Shown: positions 1 through 9,247 of the stretch, one piece after another
How positions within the stretch are numbered: position 1 is the stretch's first letter
How the letters are laid out: each line of letters opens with the position of its first letter
NCBI GenBank assembly: GCA_965216395.1
Contig: OZ244156.1
Span: 682,001-746,000, forward strand
Source of the DNA: CAZBXD01 sp965216395
GTDB taxonomy: Bacteria; Pseudomonadota; Alphaproteobacteria; Micavibrionales; SZUA-601
DNA: 64,000 nucleotides
Reading direction: 5' to 3'
The notes under the pieces: model-generated
Databases searched by the model: none
What the model was told of the DNA's origin: nothing
The model's input: only the letters and a program-made list of their open reading frames with translations
Made by a program: the position numbers and the translations under genes

Positions 1-1287
1 TTATTGGCTGGGATTATTTTTTATTTCAGTCGCATCCTATTGGTGATATTGACGAAACCAGATCATAATATACCCATTAAAAAAATCAGTGCCTTTATCG
101 CACTTATATCGTCCATTTTATATATGTTGTTGGTTGGTTCCCCTGTGTCAACACAGCGCGCTGTTATCATGACGGGTTTGGTTCTTATTGCTGTTATGAC
201 GGATCGCCGTGCTATTACACTGCGCTTAGTTGCGATTGCTGCTTTTATAATATTAATTTTGCAACCAGAAAGTTTGATACAACCGGGGTTTCAAATGTCT
301 TTTTCAGCGGTGATTGGCTTGGTTACTTTTTATCGTGGGACAGAACAATTTTGGCGTAAGTTTCGATATAGGGCAGGGCTCATTCGAAAAAGTTTAATTT
401 ATCCAACCGGTGCTATTGTAACGACCGTTATTGCAACCATATCTACGGCACCATTTGCGCTTTATCATTTTCAACAAATATCTGTTTTTGGTTTTTTAGC
501 CAATATGTTAGCGATGCCTATTATGGCTTTTTGGGTAATGCCCATGGGCGTCTTATCATATATATCCATGCTGGCTGGGTTGGAATATTGGCCCTTAAAT
601 TTAATGACTTATGGTGTTTTCCTGATCCGTATTATTGCTGAATCGGTCGCGCATATGGATGGTGCAGTTAAACTTTTCCCCCTTATGTCTGCTTTGACAT
701 TATTTATTTTATCCAGTGGATTTTTAATCCTTTCTTTTGTTAAAGGGGTATGGCGTTTTATCGGTATACTGCCTTTGTTTATTGGTGCTGTGATGATTAT
801 GTTTCCAATTATTCCCATTGCAATGGTGAGTGGGTCTGGTCAATTAATGGTTTATGTCCCCAGCACCCCGTCAAAAGAAATACTCATTTCACAAAAAGAA
901 GATCGTTTTACAACAGATTTATTAAAACAACTCGCTGGTCGTGCAGAAATTAATATTTGGGAAAATTCAATAAATAAAGATGAATTTTCCTGTGATGATT
1001 GGGGATGTATTGCAAAAAGGCAAGATAAAGTGATCGCTTTTTCAAAACATCCCGCTGCCTTAGATGAAGATTGTAAAAAGGTGGATCTGTTAATAGCAAC
1101 TTATCCGGTTGATTGGTGGTGCAAAACATGGGTGATTGATAAATTTGATACGTGGCGCAATGGCGGGTATATCATTTATCCCAAAGTCAAAGATGCTTTT
1201 AAAATTAAACATGTTTACCAAAATAGAGGGCATCGTCCATGGACAGAGCCACCAAAAGGCTCCAATAAAAAACGTAACAGATATTAA
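1..1287 (+). CDS. comEC: ComEC/Rec2-family competence channel protein, C-terminal part
   Basis: The frame is open to the left edge, so this is the C-terminal part of a ComEC/Rec2 inner-membrane protein, the channel that takes single-stranded DNA into the cytoplasm during natural transformation. Roughly the first 270 residues are a series of hydrophobic helices with the family-typical FQMSFSAVIGL stretch of the Competence domain. The rest is a soluble tail of about 150 residues with a CDDWGC segment and a basic end. I do not see the HxHxDH metallo-beta-lactamase motif that Bacillus ComEC carries at its C-terminus; the short tail fits alphaproteobacterial members. The gene meets lexA tail to tail with a 4-base overlap. 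Whether the organism is transformable cannot be told from this gene alone, because it is widely retained. Confidence 0.85.
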   Translation, partial: LLAGIIFYFSRILLVILTKPDHNIPIKKISAFIALISSILYMLLVGSPVSTQRAVIMTGLVLIAVMTDRRAITLRLVAIAAFIILILQPESLIQPGFQMSFSAVIGLVTFYRGTEQFWRKFRYRAGLIRKSLIYPTGAIVTTVIATISTAPFALYHFQQISVFGFLANMLAMPIMAFWVMPMGVLSYISMLAGLEYWPLNLMTYGVFLIRIIAESVAHMDGAVKLFPLMSALTLFILSSGFLILSFVKGVWRFIGILPLFIGAVMIMFPIIPIAMVSGSGQLMVYVPSTPSKEILISQKEDRFTTDLLKQLAGRAEINIWENSINKDEFSCDDWGCIAKRQDKVIAFSKHPAALDEDCKKVDLLIATYPVDWWCKTWVIDKFDTWRNGGYIIYPKVKDAFKIKHVYQNRGHRPWTEPPKGSNKKRNRY

Positions 1288-1940
1288 TATTGTCTAATTA
1301 ATCCAGCAAGCTTTCCTTGTATTCTAACACGATCCGCAGAATAAGTTTGAACGGCATGATGGCGGTTTTCTGGATGTAGCTCAACAATATTATTAGAACG
1401 TTTTGCGAAACGTTTCAACGTCGCCTCTTCTTGGTCAATGAGGGCCACAACAATATCACCATTATTAGCCGTTTCTGTGCGTTCAATAACAACGGTATCA
1501 CCATCGTTAATTCCCGCTTCAACCATGGAATCACCATCAATAAGAAGTGCGTAATAATCACGGCCACGACTGATCATATCCGCGGGTGGTGAGATATGCC
1601 AACTGACATCTGTAATGGCTGAAATTGGTGTTCCAGCGGCAATTTTTCCATAGAGCGGGATAGTCAGAGATTCTGCAAAACCGGAAAGCATGCCTGCGGT
1701 TTTTGTTTTAATCGTATCCGTTTGATCATTCGGTAAGCGACACACTTCTATGGCGCGCGCTCTATTCTTGATTCTTTTTAAAAAGCCACGTTCAACCAAT
1801 GCTTTAACTAAGCGATCGACACCAGATTTAGATTTAAGACCAATCGCATGCATCATTTCTTCAAAAGATGGTGCCACGCCGTTTTCTTTGACGGTTTTAT
1901 CAATAAATAAAAGTAAGTCGTGTTGTTTACGTGTTAACAT
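1284..1940 (-). CDS. lexA: LexA repressor, SOS regulon
   Basis: SOS-response repressor that cleaves itself when RecA filaments form. Residues 1-65 are the winged-helix DNA-binding domain. An Ala-Gly cleavage site lies at about 102-103 (KIAAGTP). The S24-type peptidase domain has the catalytic pair Ser138 (GDSM) and Lys176 (ATLK). The length of 218 residues is close to other alphaproteobacterial LexA proteins. The ATG start is the first in frame and lies just below an SOS box and a TTGACA -35-like element, so autorepression is expected. The 3' end overlaps comEC by 4 bases. Confidence 0.97.
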   Translation of the reverse strand: MLTRKQHDLLLFIDKTVKENGVAPSFEEMMHAIGLKSKSGVDRLVKALVERGFLKRIKNRARAIEVCRLPNDQTDTIKTKTAGMLSGFAESLTIPLYGKIAAGTPISAITDVSWHISPPADMISRGRDYYALLIDGDSMVEAGINDGDTVVIERTETANNGDIVVALIDQEEATLKRFAKRSNNIVELHPENRHHAVQTYSADRVRIQGKLAGLIRQY

Positions 1941-1993
1941 GATATGCTTTCCTCTTTTATCAATGTACTTGGTTTGTTCTATATTAAAAAAAA

Positions 1994-2008
1994 GAACATG
2001 TCAAGAAC
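1994..2008 (-). promoter_or_regulatory. LexA-binding SOS box upstream of lexA
   Basis: On the minus strand the site reads GTTCTTGACATGTTC, an exact match to the alphaproteobacterial SOS box GTTC-N7-GTTC. It lies 54 bases upstream of the lexA start and contains a perfect TTGACA -35 hexamer, so bound LexA would cover its own promoter. Confidence 0.9.
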
Positions 2009-2068
2009 TTCTTTGATTTGCTATTCTATTAGTAGATTGTTCATTAATTCACCGTTGAATACGTAACC

Positions 2069-3289
2069 ATGTACCCATATCAAGAATATAAACCAAAAAA
2101 ACCACGCCATTTAAAGTTGATTATTATCGCTAGTATTATGGGGGTGGTAATTCTTTTATCTTTAATAGCTTATTTTAAAATATTAAATTCAAAACAAAAT
2201 AAGACTATTGATTATCCAGAGAAAATATCCCGCTCTGCAGCACAAATTTACGATCTAGAATCTCGTTTTCAAATTGAAGAAAATATTGTTTCGCAAACAA
2301 TTCAAAACATTGACCAAGGCACGTATTGGGACGAAGATATTTTATATAATCATGAAAAACCAGAGGAAGAAAAACGATCATATGCTGATGAAAATAAGCC
2401 GATTATAAAACATACCGCGCCCCTTGTTGAAAAGAATGAACGTGTGAAATACCAGCCAAAATCAGTAAAAGATTCAAAGAATTTAAAATGGCTTAATCAT
2501 GCCATCTCTCATAAAAATATTGATTTTAATAAACCTATGATTGCAATTGTCATTGATGATTTAGGTATTGATAAGAAACGTACCCAAGCCGTTATTGATA
2601 TTGATGTGCCATTAACATTGGCTTTTCTCCCTTATCCAACACAACTTTTAGAGCAAACTACACGTGCCAAAGAAGCGGGGCATGAATTAATCATTCATAT
2701 GCCAATGGAACCGAGTAATCTTGAAGATAATAATCCTGGGCCGAATGCGTTGCTTGTTCATAATGAGAATGATGTGAATATTAAAAATTTAACAGAAAGC
2801 TTGAATAAATTTGATGGCTATATTGGCATTAATAATCATATGGGTAGTCGCTTTACCGCAAATTACGATGCAATGGGCCCTATTTTAGAGGTGATTAAGG
2901 AACGTGGATTGCTCTTTTTAGATTCGCGCACGGTTGGTGGAAACGTAACCAAAAAATTAGCCGGAGAATTAGCGCTTTCGATGGTAACGCGCGATGTTTT
3001 TCTCGATCATTATTCAGATCGTGCACGCATTGACGAAAGTTTAGAAAAAGCCACGCAACTAGCCCTTAAAAAGGGCACAGCCATTGCGATTGGACACCCA
3101 AAGACACATACAATTGCTGCCTTGAATGATTGGGTTTCTTCAGCAGAAGAGGCGGGGGTGCAAATTGTCCCTTTAAGCGCTGTGGCTATTAAGAGACTGA
3201 ATATAGCTTCAAGCAAAAATTTGCCACAAGAAACGGCTGGAACTTCACAAAAAACCAATTCAAATCAAACGCCAATTATCTGGGAATAG
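2069..3289 (+). CDS. Divergent polysaccharide deacetylase family protein (YibQ/DUF610-like)
   Basis: A 406-residue membrane-anchored protein of the divergent polysaccharide deacetylase family (Pfam Polysacc_deac_2). A single hydrophobic helix at about residues 15-37 follows a basic N-terminus and is followed by a charged linker of roughly 120 residues. The conserved domain starts near residue 155 with IAIVIDDLG and continues with LAFLPYPT, LIIHMPMEP, NNHMGS and FLDSRT. These are the metal-site and active-site regions of the family, which suggests a periplasmic NodB-like fold. The substrate is unknown. The gene is divergent from lexA. In many alphaproteobacteria the family sits near carboxyl-terminal proteases and envelope genes, but here the downstream gene is convergent and unrelated. 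Confidence 0.88.
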   Translation: MYPYQEYKPKKPRHLKLIIIASIMGVVILLSLIAYFKILNSKQNKTIDYPEKISRSAAQIYDLESRFQIEENIVSQTIQNIDQGTYWDEDILYNHEKPEEEKRSYADENKPIIKHTAPLVEKNERVKYQPKSVKDSKNLKWLNHAISHKNIDFNKPMIAIVIDDLGIDKKRTQAVIDIDVPLTLAFLPYPTQLLEQTTRAKEAGHELIIHMPMEPSNLEDNNPGPNALLVHNENDVNIKNLTESLNKFDGYIGINNHMGSRFTANYDAMGPILEVIKERGLLFLDSRTVGGNVTKKLAGELALSMVTRDVFLDHYSDRARIDESLEKATQLALKKGTAIAIGHPKTHTIAALNDWVSSAEEAGVQIVPLSAVAIKRLNIASSKNLPQETAGTSQKTNSNQTPIIWE

Positions 3290-3292
3290 CCT

Positions 3293-3724
3293 CTAAACAG
3301 TATATTTCTTATTCCAAGTTTTAGGAAAATCAATATTTAATGCATAAAAGAAACGGATTAATTGTCCATGATGCTGTATTTCGTGTGTTAAAAGGTCAAA
3401 TAAAATATTAATTTGGTCTTGTGTAAATAAATCAAAGTTCAATGTTTTTTCTTTTAATTTTTGTAATGTTTCTGTTAATTTTATCGAAAGTTTTTCAACG
3501 GTGATCGGTTTTTCAAGGTCACAAGAAAAACCGATCCATTTCTTATGCTCAATTGCTTTAATATAGCTTTGACGTGCACCAATGATACACCAAAATTGTT
3601 CACCGATTGTGTTTGAACGTATTTTAGGAATCTTTTTCTCAAGTAAATCGTTGCTTAAATTTTCAATTAAATCAAATGTAAGGTTAAAAGACTCTTCAAT
3701 ACGATCTAATAATAAATTATTCAT
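3293..3724 (-). CDS. DinB-like four-helix-bundle protein
   Basis: A 143-residue protein of the DinB/YfiT putative metalloenzyme fold. The C-terminal HEIQHHGQL segment has the paired histidines expected for metal binding in this superfamily, and residues 15-60 look like the helix that carries the third histidine in relatives, although here I see no obvious third ligand. The biochemical role is unknown; some relatives are thiol-dependent transferases. It is convergent with the deacetylase gene (3-base gap) and lies just downstream of ppiD on the same strand, so it is probably co-transcribed with it. No SOS box is visible in front of it, so the family name should not be read as proof of damage induction. 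Confidence 0.75.
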   Translation of the reverse strand: MNNLLLDRIEESFNLTFDLIENLSNDLLEKKIPKIRSNTIGEQFWCIIGARQSYIKAIEHKKWIGFSCDLEKPITVEKLSIKLTETLQKLKEKTLNFDLFTQDQINILFDLLTHEIQHHGQLIRFFYALNIDFPKTWNKKYTV

Positions 3725-3727
3725 TTC

Positions 3728-5617
3728 TTATTCCGTTTCTGGTGCTTGTAAAAAATTTTGCTGAAAAAGCGGTGTATTGATTTGGACACCTATATCATCC
3801 TTCCATGCATTAACAAACTGCTGTTGCATTTCGGCTTGAATATTCTGTTTTAAGGCTTTTTGGATATTTTTGATTTCGTCACTGTTTTGTGGCACGCTTT
3901 CAACTGATTTGATGGCATTTAGGCGAATGATTTTGATATCCGACCCCACACGTAATGATGAAAGATCATTGTCAGGCGTAAGAGAAAAAATCAGCTGTGC
4001 TTCATCTGTAGAAACAGCAACACCGTCTTTGGGTGTTCTATTGACCGCGCGTGTTTGTCTAAAGGGCAGATTATTATGATGTGCAAGCTCTGCAAGCGTT
4101 TTTTCGCCCTTATTATAGATCGTCATAATATCAGTCGCTTTGTTTTGAATAGCTATATTTTCTTTCTGGTTTTTAAGAATTTTCTTAATATCTGATTGAA
4201 CGGCCTCAAAACTTTGTACGGATTCAGGTTTTATATTTGTTACTTGAATCAGCATAAAACTCCCATCACTGAGTTCAAGAACAGGGCTGATTTCATCTTT
4301 TTCAATCATAAAAGCTGTTTCAAGAATATCTTGTCGATCCATTGCTTTTTCTGGTAATTCTTTACGATTCGCATCATTCATGGTGAGATCTTGAATTGAT
4401 TGAAGTGTCACATCATATTGTTTGGATAATTCACTCAAACGAATGCCGTCTGCGATCGCATTATCTAAATCATCCGCCATATTGTATATTTGTTGATCAA
4501 TTTCTTGGTCTCTAAGAATGTTTTTGATTTCCGCAGAAACTTCATTGAAGGGCTTATACTGATCTTTTTTTACATCTGTAATTTTTATAATATGGTGTCC
4601 TAAACTAGATTGAACAGGGCCAATAATATCAGACTGATCCGCATTTTTAAGAGCTATGGATATTTCTGAAGGTAAATCTTTGGCAATAAACCAATCATTT
4701 TTAATCCATCGGCCTTGATCTTTAAGTGTTTCAAAATCACGCTCACTAAGGCTGGAAAAGGCCTCTTCTGCTTGATCGAAGTCATTAAGAATGACCTGTG
4801 TCATTTGATATGAATTGGGCAAAAGATATTCTGATTTATTTCTTTCATAAAAATCAGTAACCATTTCATCGTCAATCACAATATCGCGCCCAATTGAATC
4901 AGGAGTCATATGAAATATTTGTACAGAGCGTGTTTCTGGTGTGCTAAAGTTATTTTGATTTTGTTGGTAATAGTTTTGCATCTCATCTTCTGAGACTTGA
5001 ACATTTTTACGAACATCTTTGGGTGAAATTGTAACAATTTCTGCGATCCGTTTTTCATTATTAAAACGGTATATCGATTCAACAATTTCTTGATTATCTT
5101 TACCTGTGTTTTCGGTCACATAACTCATTAATGAGGCCATGATATCCTCACGCGTGCCGCGGGTAAATTGTGCCTCTGACATATTCATTTGTCGCAAAGC
5201 AAAATCTAAATTCGCCGCATCATCATCGCCTGTAAGACCGGCTTGATCCAATTGAGTTTTTATAGATTTAGCGACAAAGGGGTCACCAATGCGAATTTGG
5301 CTTTCATATCCTGCTTGGACTAAGGTCAATCGGTTAATTTCTCGTGCTAATACCATTTGCGGGATGCCGTAACTACGCGCAAGTTCTGGTGGAATATTGT
5401 TACGATTAATTTCTCGTGTAAAAATTTGATGAAAAAGCGGCAAAGAAAGTTCAACATCACCAATTTTTGCAATTGTTTGACGGCCAATTCCGCCATTAAA
5501 AAATCCGCCCGCATCAGTTAAAACCAAGCCAAATGTTGCCAGCCCCATTAAGCCAAAGAAAATAAAGCGTAAAACCCCAGATTGGGCACCTTCGCGCATT
5601 GCATTTAACATGATCAA
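3728..5617 (-). CDS. ppiD: PpiD/SurA-type peptidyl-prolyl isomerase, membrane-anchored periplasmic chaperone
   Basis: A 629-residue periplasmic folding factor anchored in the inner membrane, expected to help newly secreted outer-membrane and periplasmic proteins at the SecYEG exit. The N-terminus has one transmembrane helix (about residues 17-36) preceded by a short basic stretch and followed by a SurA_N-like domain. A parvulin (PPIC) domain lies near residues 245-360 (TQVILNDFDQAEEAF to GHHIIKI). The long C-terminal part is helical and charged, as in PpiD. An internal Met at residue 3 (MLNAMREG) is an equally likely start. It is divergent from tpiA with a 154-base gap that must hold both promoters; ppiD next to tpiA is a recurrent alphaproteobacterial neighbourhood. 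Confidence 0.93.
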   Translation of the reverse strand: MIMLNAMREGAQSGVLRFIFFGLMGLATFGLVLTDAGGFFNGGIGRQTIAKIGDVELSLPLFHQIFTREINRNNIPPELARSYGIPQMVLAREINRLTLVQAGYESQIRIGDPFVAKSIKTQLDQAGLTGDDDAANLDFALRQMNMSEAQFTRGTREDIMASLMSYVTENTGKDNQEIVESIYRFNNEKRIAEIVTISPKDVRKNVQVSEDEMQNYYQQNQNNFSTPETRSVQIFHMTPDSIGRDIVIDDEMVTDFYERNKSEYLLPNSYQMTQVILNDFDQAEEAFSSLSERDFETLKDQGRWIKNDWFIAKDLPSEISIALKNADQSDIIGPVQSSLGHHIIKITDVKKDQYKPFNEVSAEIKNILRDQEIDQQIYNMADDLDNAIADGIRLSELSKQYDVTLQSIQDLTMNDANRKELPEKAMDRQDILETAFMIEKDEISPVLELSDGSFMLIQVTNIKPESVQSFEAVQSDIKKILKNQKENIAIQNKATDIMTIYNKGEKTLAELAHHNNLPFRQTRAVNRTPKDGVAVSTDEAQLIFSLTPDNDLSSLRVGSDIKIIRLNAIKSVESVPQNSDEIKNIQKALKQNIQAEMQQQFVNAWKDDIGVQINTPLFQQNFLQAPETE

Positions 5618-5771
5618 TCCTCAATTAGATATGTGTTTCTTAAAAATTAGAGCCGTATCATAGCGTCCGATTGTGCCAAGAGCAATGATAGAATATTTTT
5701 CAATTATCCCTAGCCAATCTTTGGATATCTTGCTATTAAAAAAGACAGTTATAAAATAAGAGAATTAAAAA

Positions 5772-6512
5772 ATGAAAAAACTCATTGCTGGTAATTGGAA
5801 AATGAATACTTCACGCCAAGAAGCGCGTGATTTAGCAAAGGGGTTGGTGGCACAATTCACACAATCGAATGAAGGTTTCGAAATGTTACTTTGCCCTCCT
5901 TCTACATGGCTTGGCGATGTCGCGCGTGAAATTGAAAATTCAGCGATTAAATTAGGCGGTCAAGATTGTCATTTTGAAGATAAAGGCGCTTTTACAGGTA
6001 ATATTTCTCCCAAAATGCTCAAAGAAATTGATTGTGAATACGTGATCTTAGGACATTCGGAACGCCGCGCGCAAATGCACGAAACCAATGATTTGATTAA
6101 AGCAAAAGCAGAAAAAGCCCATCAAAATGGTTTGGTGACTATTATTTGTGTTGGTGAACAAGAAAGCGAACGTATGGCAGGGATACAAGAAGATATTGTT
6201 ATGAAACAAATATTGGAATCTGTACCTGAATCCTCTAATGCAAAAAATACAGTTATTGCTTATGAACCTGTTTGGGCTATCGGTACTGGAAAAACGGCGA
6301 CATTGGACGATATTCGTAACATGCATCAATTTATTCACAATGTTGTTTCTAAAAAGCTTGACGGTGGCAACCATATCCGTATTCTTTATGGCGGTTCAGT
6401 TAAACCAAACAACGCAAAAGATATCATGACTATTACCCATGTTGGTGGTGTTTTAGTTGGTGGTGCTTCACTTAAAGTTGATGATTTTTCAGGAATCGCT
6501 AACGCTTCTTAA
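5772..6512 (+). CDS. tpiA: Triosephosphate isomerase
   Basis: Interconverts dihydroxyacetone phosphate and glyceraldehyde 3-phosphate in glycolysis/gluconeogenesis. The 246-residue TIM barrel has all key residues: Asn8 and Lys10 (AGNWKMN), His95 (LGHSERR), Glu165 (AYEPVWAIGTG) with the following flexible loop, and the phosphate-binding GGSV and GGAS segments near the C-terminus. It heads a rightward run into secG, pyrG, kdsA and eno, the usual alphaproteobacterial order. A weak promoter could lie in the AT-rich gap before it (TTGCTA, then TAAAAT about 16 bases on). Confidence 0.97.
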   Translation: MKKLIAGNWKMNTSRQEARDLAKGLVAQFTQSNEGFEMLLCPPSTWLGDVAREIENSAIKLGGQDCHFEDKGAFTGNISPKMLKEIDCEYVILGHSERRAQMHETNDLIKAKAEKAHQNGLVTIICVGEQESERMAGIQEDIVMKQILESVPESSNAKNTVIAYEPVWAIGTGKTATLDDIRNMHQFIHNVVSKKLDGGNHIRILYGGSVKPNNAKDIMTITHVGGVLVGGASLKVDDFSGIANAS

Positions 6513-6533
6513 TGTAAAGGTTTAAAAAATATC

Positions 6534-6911
6534 ATGGAATCTGTTGTTTTAGTTATACATCTTCTTTTGGCACTGGGTATTATCGCCGTTGTGCTTATTC
6601 AGCCCTCCGACAGTGGCGGACTGGGCGGTATTGGTGGTGGTTCTGGTGGCTTTGGTGGTTTGACAACTGCGCGCAGTGCAGCCAATATTTTAACACGTCT
6701 AACGGCCATTTTTGTAACTGGTTTTATCATTACATCTTTGACATTAGCGATTATGGCCGGTCAAAAACGCTCTCAAGGATCCATTCTTGATGCTGTTCCA
6801 CAGACAGAAAGTCAGGTTGAGGATTCTGCTGAAGTTCAAAATGACAAAGATATTATAGAAGAAGATGTTCCACAAGAAATAGAAGAGCCAACAGTTCCGA
6901 TTTCACAATAA
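6534..6911 (+). CDS. secG: Protein translocase subunit SecG
   Basis: Small inner-membrane subunit of the SecYEG translocon. Two hydrophobic helices (about residues 3-22 and 52-73) flank a glycine-rich cytoplasmic loop (GGLGGIGGGSGGFGG), the hallmark of SecG. The C-terminal 45 residues form a very acidic tail. The position between tpiA and pyrG is the standard alphaproteobacterial location. It ends one base before the pyrG start, so the two are translationally coupled or nearly so. Confidence 0.93.
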   Translation: MESVVLVIHLLLALGIIAVVLIQPSDSGGLGGIGGGSGGFGGLTTARSAANILTRLTAIFVTGFIITSLTLAIMAGQKRSQGSILDAVPQTESQVEDSAEVQNDKDIIEEDVPQEIEEPTVPISQ

Positions 6912-6912
6912 A

Positions 6913-8547
6913 ATGACCCGATATATCTTTATTACTGGTGGTGTTGTTTCTTCTCTTGGGAAAGGGATTGCTTCTGCCGCGCTTGGGACTTTGCTCCAAG
7001 CGCATGGATATTCCGTTCGGCTGCGTAAATTGGATCCATATTTGAACGTTGATCCTGGCACGATGAGTCCCACGCAACATGGCGAAGTTTTTGTCACTGA
7101 TGATGGGGCGGAAACAGATTTGGACCTAGGGCATTATGAACGTTTCACCGGTGTTCCAGCGCAACAAACCGATAATATTACCACAGGGCGGATTTACACG
7201 AATGTGATTGCTAAGGAACGGCGTGGTGACTATTTGGGCGCCACAATTCAAGTGATCCCCCATATTACAAATGAGATTAAAACTTTTTTACGTGCGGGTG
7301 ATGAAACTGCTGATTTTGTTATTTGTGAAATTGGGGGCACAGTTGGGGATATTGAAAGTCTGCCTTTCGTTGAATCGATCAGACAGTTTGGTAATGAAGT
7401 TGGGCATGAACGTGCGTTATATCTGCATGTGACACTTTTGCCTTATATCAAAGCGGCGGGTGAATATAAAACAAAACCCACGCAACATTCGGTTAAAGAG
7501 CTTTTATCAATGGGGATTCGTCCAAATATTCTGCTGTGTCGTTGCGAAGATGAAGTCGGGGAATCTGAACGCAACAAAATTGCTTTATTTTGTAATGTAA
7601 AGCCGGAATGCGTTATTTCCGCCTGTGATGCTGATACGATTTATCGTGTGCCTCTGACTTATCATGAGGCGGGGCTTGATCGTGAAGTGTTAAAATATTT
7701 TGGTCTCAATACCAATGAACATGTTGACCTTAGCCATTGGGAAAATATTGTCCAAAGGGTGACAAAGCCAGAAACTCAGGTCACAATTGCGGTTGTCGGC
7801 AAATATACTACACTTTTAGATAGTTATAAATCTCTGGCTGAGGCATTAATCCATGGCGGTATCGCTAATCATGCCCAGGTTAATATTAATTGGATAGATT
7901 CTGAAACTCTTGAAAAAGATGATGCTGACCTTTCTGTTTTGCAAAATGTTCAAGGTATTTTAATTCCGGGTGGTTTCGGTGATCGAGGTGTTGAGGGTAA
8001 AATTAAGGCTGCCGAATATGCGCGTGTGAATAATATCCCGTATTTTGGTATTTGTTTGGGCATGCAAATGGCTGTTGTCGAAGCGGCGCGAAATTTACTT
8101 AATTTAAAAGATGCCCATTCGACAGAGTTTGGGCCATGTAAACACGAAATTGTTGGTCTGATGACCCAATGGGGTCGTCAAGGCGAACAAGTCAAACGCC
8201 ATGTGGATAGTGATATGGGTGGTACGATGCGCTTAGGGGCTTATCCATGTGACTTGAAAGATGGTTCACTAGCCGCGCAAGTTTACGATCATCAAAAAAC
8301 CATTCATGAACGTCATCGCCATCGTTATGAGGTTAATACTGATTATATCGAACAGTTGGAAGAAAAAGGTATGATTTTTTCAGGTATGTCGCCTGATAAA
8401 CGCTTGCCAGAAATTGTTGAATTGGTCGGTCATCCGTGGTTTATTGGCGTTCAATTTCATCCCGAATTAAAGTCTAAACCCTTTGATCCGCATCCACTTT
8501 TTAAAGCTTTTATTGCTGCGACGATAAAACAAGATAGGTTGGTGTAA
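6913..8547 (+). CDS. pyrG: CTP synthase (glutamine-hydrolysing)
   Basis: Makes CTP from UTP, ATP and glutamine. The synthetase domain (about 1-266) begins with FITGGVVSSLGKG, which includes the ATP-binding loop. The class I glutamine amidotransferase domain follows (about 290-535) with the nucleophile elbow GICLGMQ and the catalytic His-Glu in FHPELKS. Its 544 residues match the family. It is tightly packed between secG and the C39-like gene. In relatives kdsA follows pyrG directly; here one extra gene lies between them. Confidence 0.98.
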   Translation: MTRYIFITGGVVSSLGKGIASAALGTLLQAHGYSVRLRKLDPYLNVDPGTMSPTQHGEVFVTDDGAETDLDLGHYERFTGVPAQQTDNITTGRIYTNVIAKERRGDYLGATIQVIPHITNEIKTFLRAGDETADFVICEIGGTVGDIESLPFVESIRQFGNEVGHERALYLHVTLLPYIKAAGEYKTKPTQHSVKELLSMGIRPNILLCRCEDEVGESERNKIALFCNVKPECVISACDADTIYRVPLTYHEAGLDREVLKYFGLNTNEHVDLSHWENIVQRVTKPETQVTIAVVGKYTTLLDSYKSLAEALIHGGIANHAQVNINWIDSETLEKDDADLSVLQNVQGILIPGGFGDRGVEGKIKAAEYARVNNIPYFGICLGMQMAVVEAARNLLNLKDAHSTEFGPCKHEIVGLMTQWGRQGEQVKRHVDSDMGGTMRLGAYPCDLKDGSLAAQVYDHQKTIHERHRHRYEVNTDYIEQLEEKGMIFSGMSPDKRLPEIVELVGHPWFIGVQFHPELKSKPFDPHPLFKAFIAATIKQDRLV

Positions 8548-8548
8548 A

Positions 8549-9247
8549 ATGACACAGCGTCCCATTCCACCATATTACGCTAATCCAGATGATGCCAGTT
8601 GTCATCAAGCTGTTACAAAAATGATTTTAGAACATTTTGAACCTAACAAAAAGCGTTCATGGGATGAGATAAATACTTTTTGTGGTGCTGAAAAAGGTAA
8701 AGGCTGTTGGGATTTTAAATCCATAGTAGAGTTTAGCCGAAACAATTATGATGTAACATGGTTTGACCGTGTTGATCTCAATGCGTTCATTAATGATCCT
8801 GTTGGATATATTCATCAAACAAATGGGTCAGATCAAGCAGATTTTTGTATTGACGAAGGTCCAGACTTAGAAAAAGTTGTTTTGCAAGTAAAAGAACTCG
8901 TTGAAAATTTAACTAACATAGATTGGAAAAATAGAAGTTTTACAATAGAAACAATGCAAGATTACATTTCACAAGGTTATCTTTTGCAAGTTTTTGTAAA
9001 CCCGTATTTATTATACGGTGGGGAGTATCAGCCAGGAGGACATGTTGTTTTAGTTTATGACATGGATGAAAGAAATGTATTCTTCCACGATCCTGGAACA
9101 ACTTTTCAAGATGGGCGCACTATGGATCAAAATCCAAGGATGAAACTAAGTCATGCAGATTTTATGCGTGCAACAGTTGATAAACCTGGCAATCTTCCAG
9201 ATGCATTTAAAGCCATTAAACCGAAAAAGAATGGATTAAGTTTATGA
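8549..9247 (+). CDS. Putative C39-like (papain-fold) cysteine peptidase, inserted between pyrG and kdsA
   Basis: A 232-residue cytoplasmic-looking protein with no signal peptide or membrane segment. A possible papain-like triad can be read: Cys18 in DDASCHQA at the start of a helix, His165 in PGGHVVLVY, and Asp181 in FFHDPG. The order and spacing (N-terminal Cys, late His in a beta strand, then Asp) are those of peptidase C39-like domains. Four further cysteines are present. It starts two bases after pyrG ends and overlaps kdsA by the 4-base ATGA junction, so it is firmly inside the operon. I do not recognise a specific family. It could be a peptidase, a transglutaminase-like enzyme or an inactive relative. 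Codon and amino-acid use (more Asn, Lys and Phe) looks less constrained than in its neighbours, which suggests a later insertion. Confidence 0.55.
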   Translation: MTQRPIPPYYANPDDASCHQAVTKMILEHFEPNKKRSWDEINTFCGAEKGKGCWDFKSIVEFSRNNYDVTWFDRVDLNAFINDPVGYIHQTNGSDQADFCIDEGPDLEKVVLQVKELVENLTNIDWKNRSFTIETMQDYISQGYLLQVFVNPYLLYGGEYQPGGHVVLVYDMDERNVFFHDPGTTFQDGRTMDQNPRMKLSHADFMRATVDKPGNLPDAFKAIKPKKNGLSL

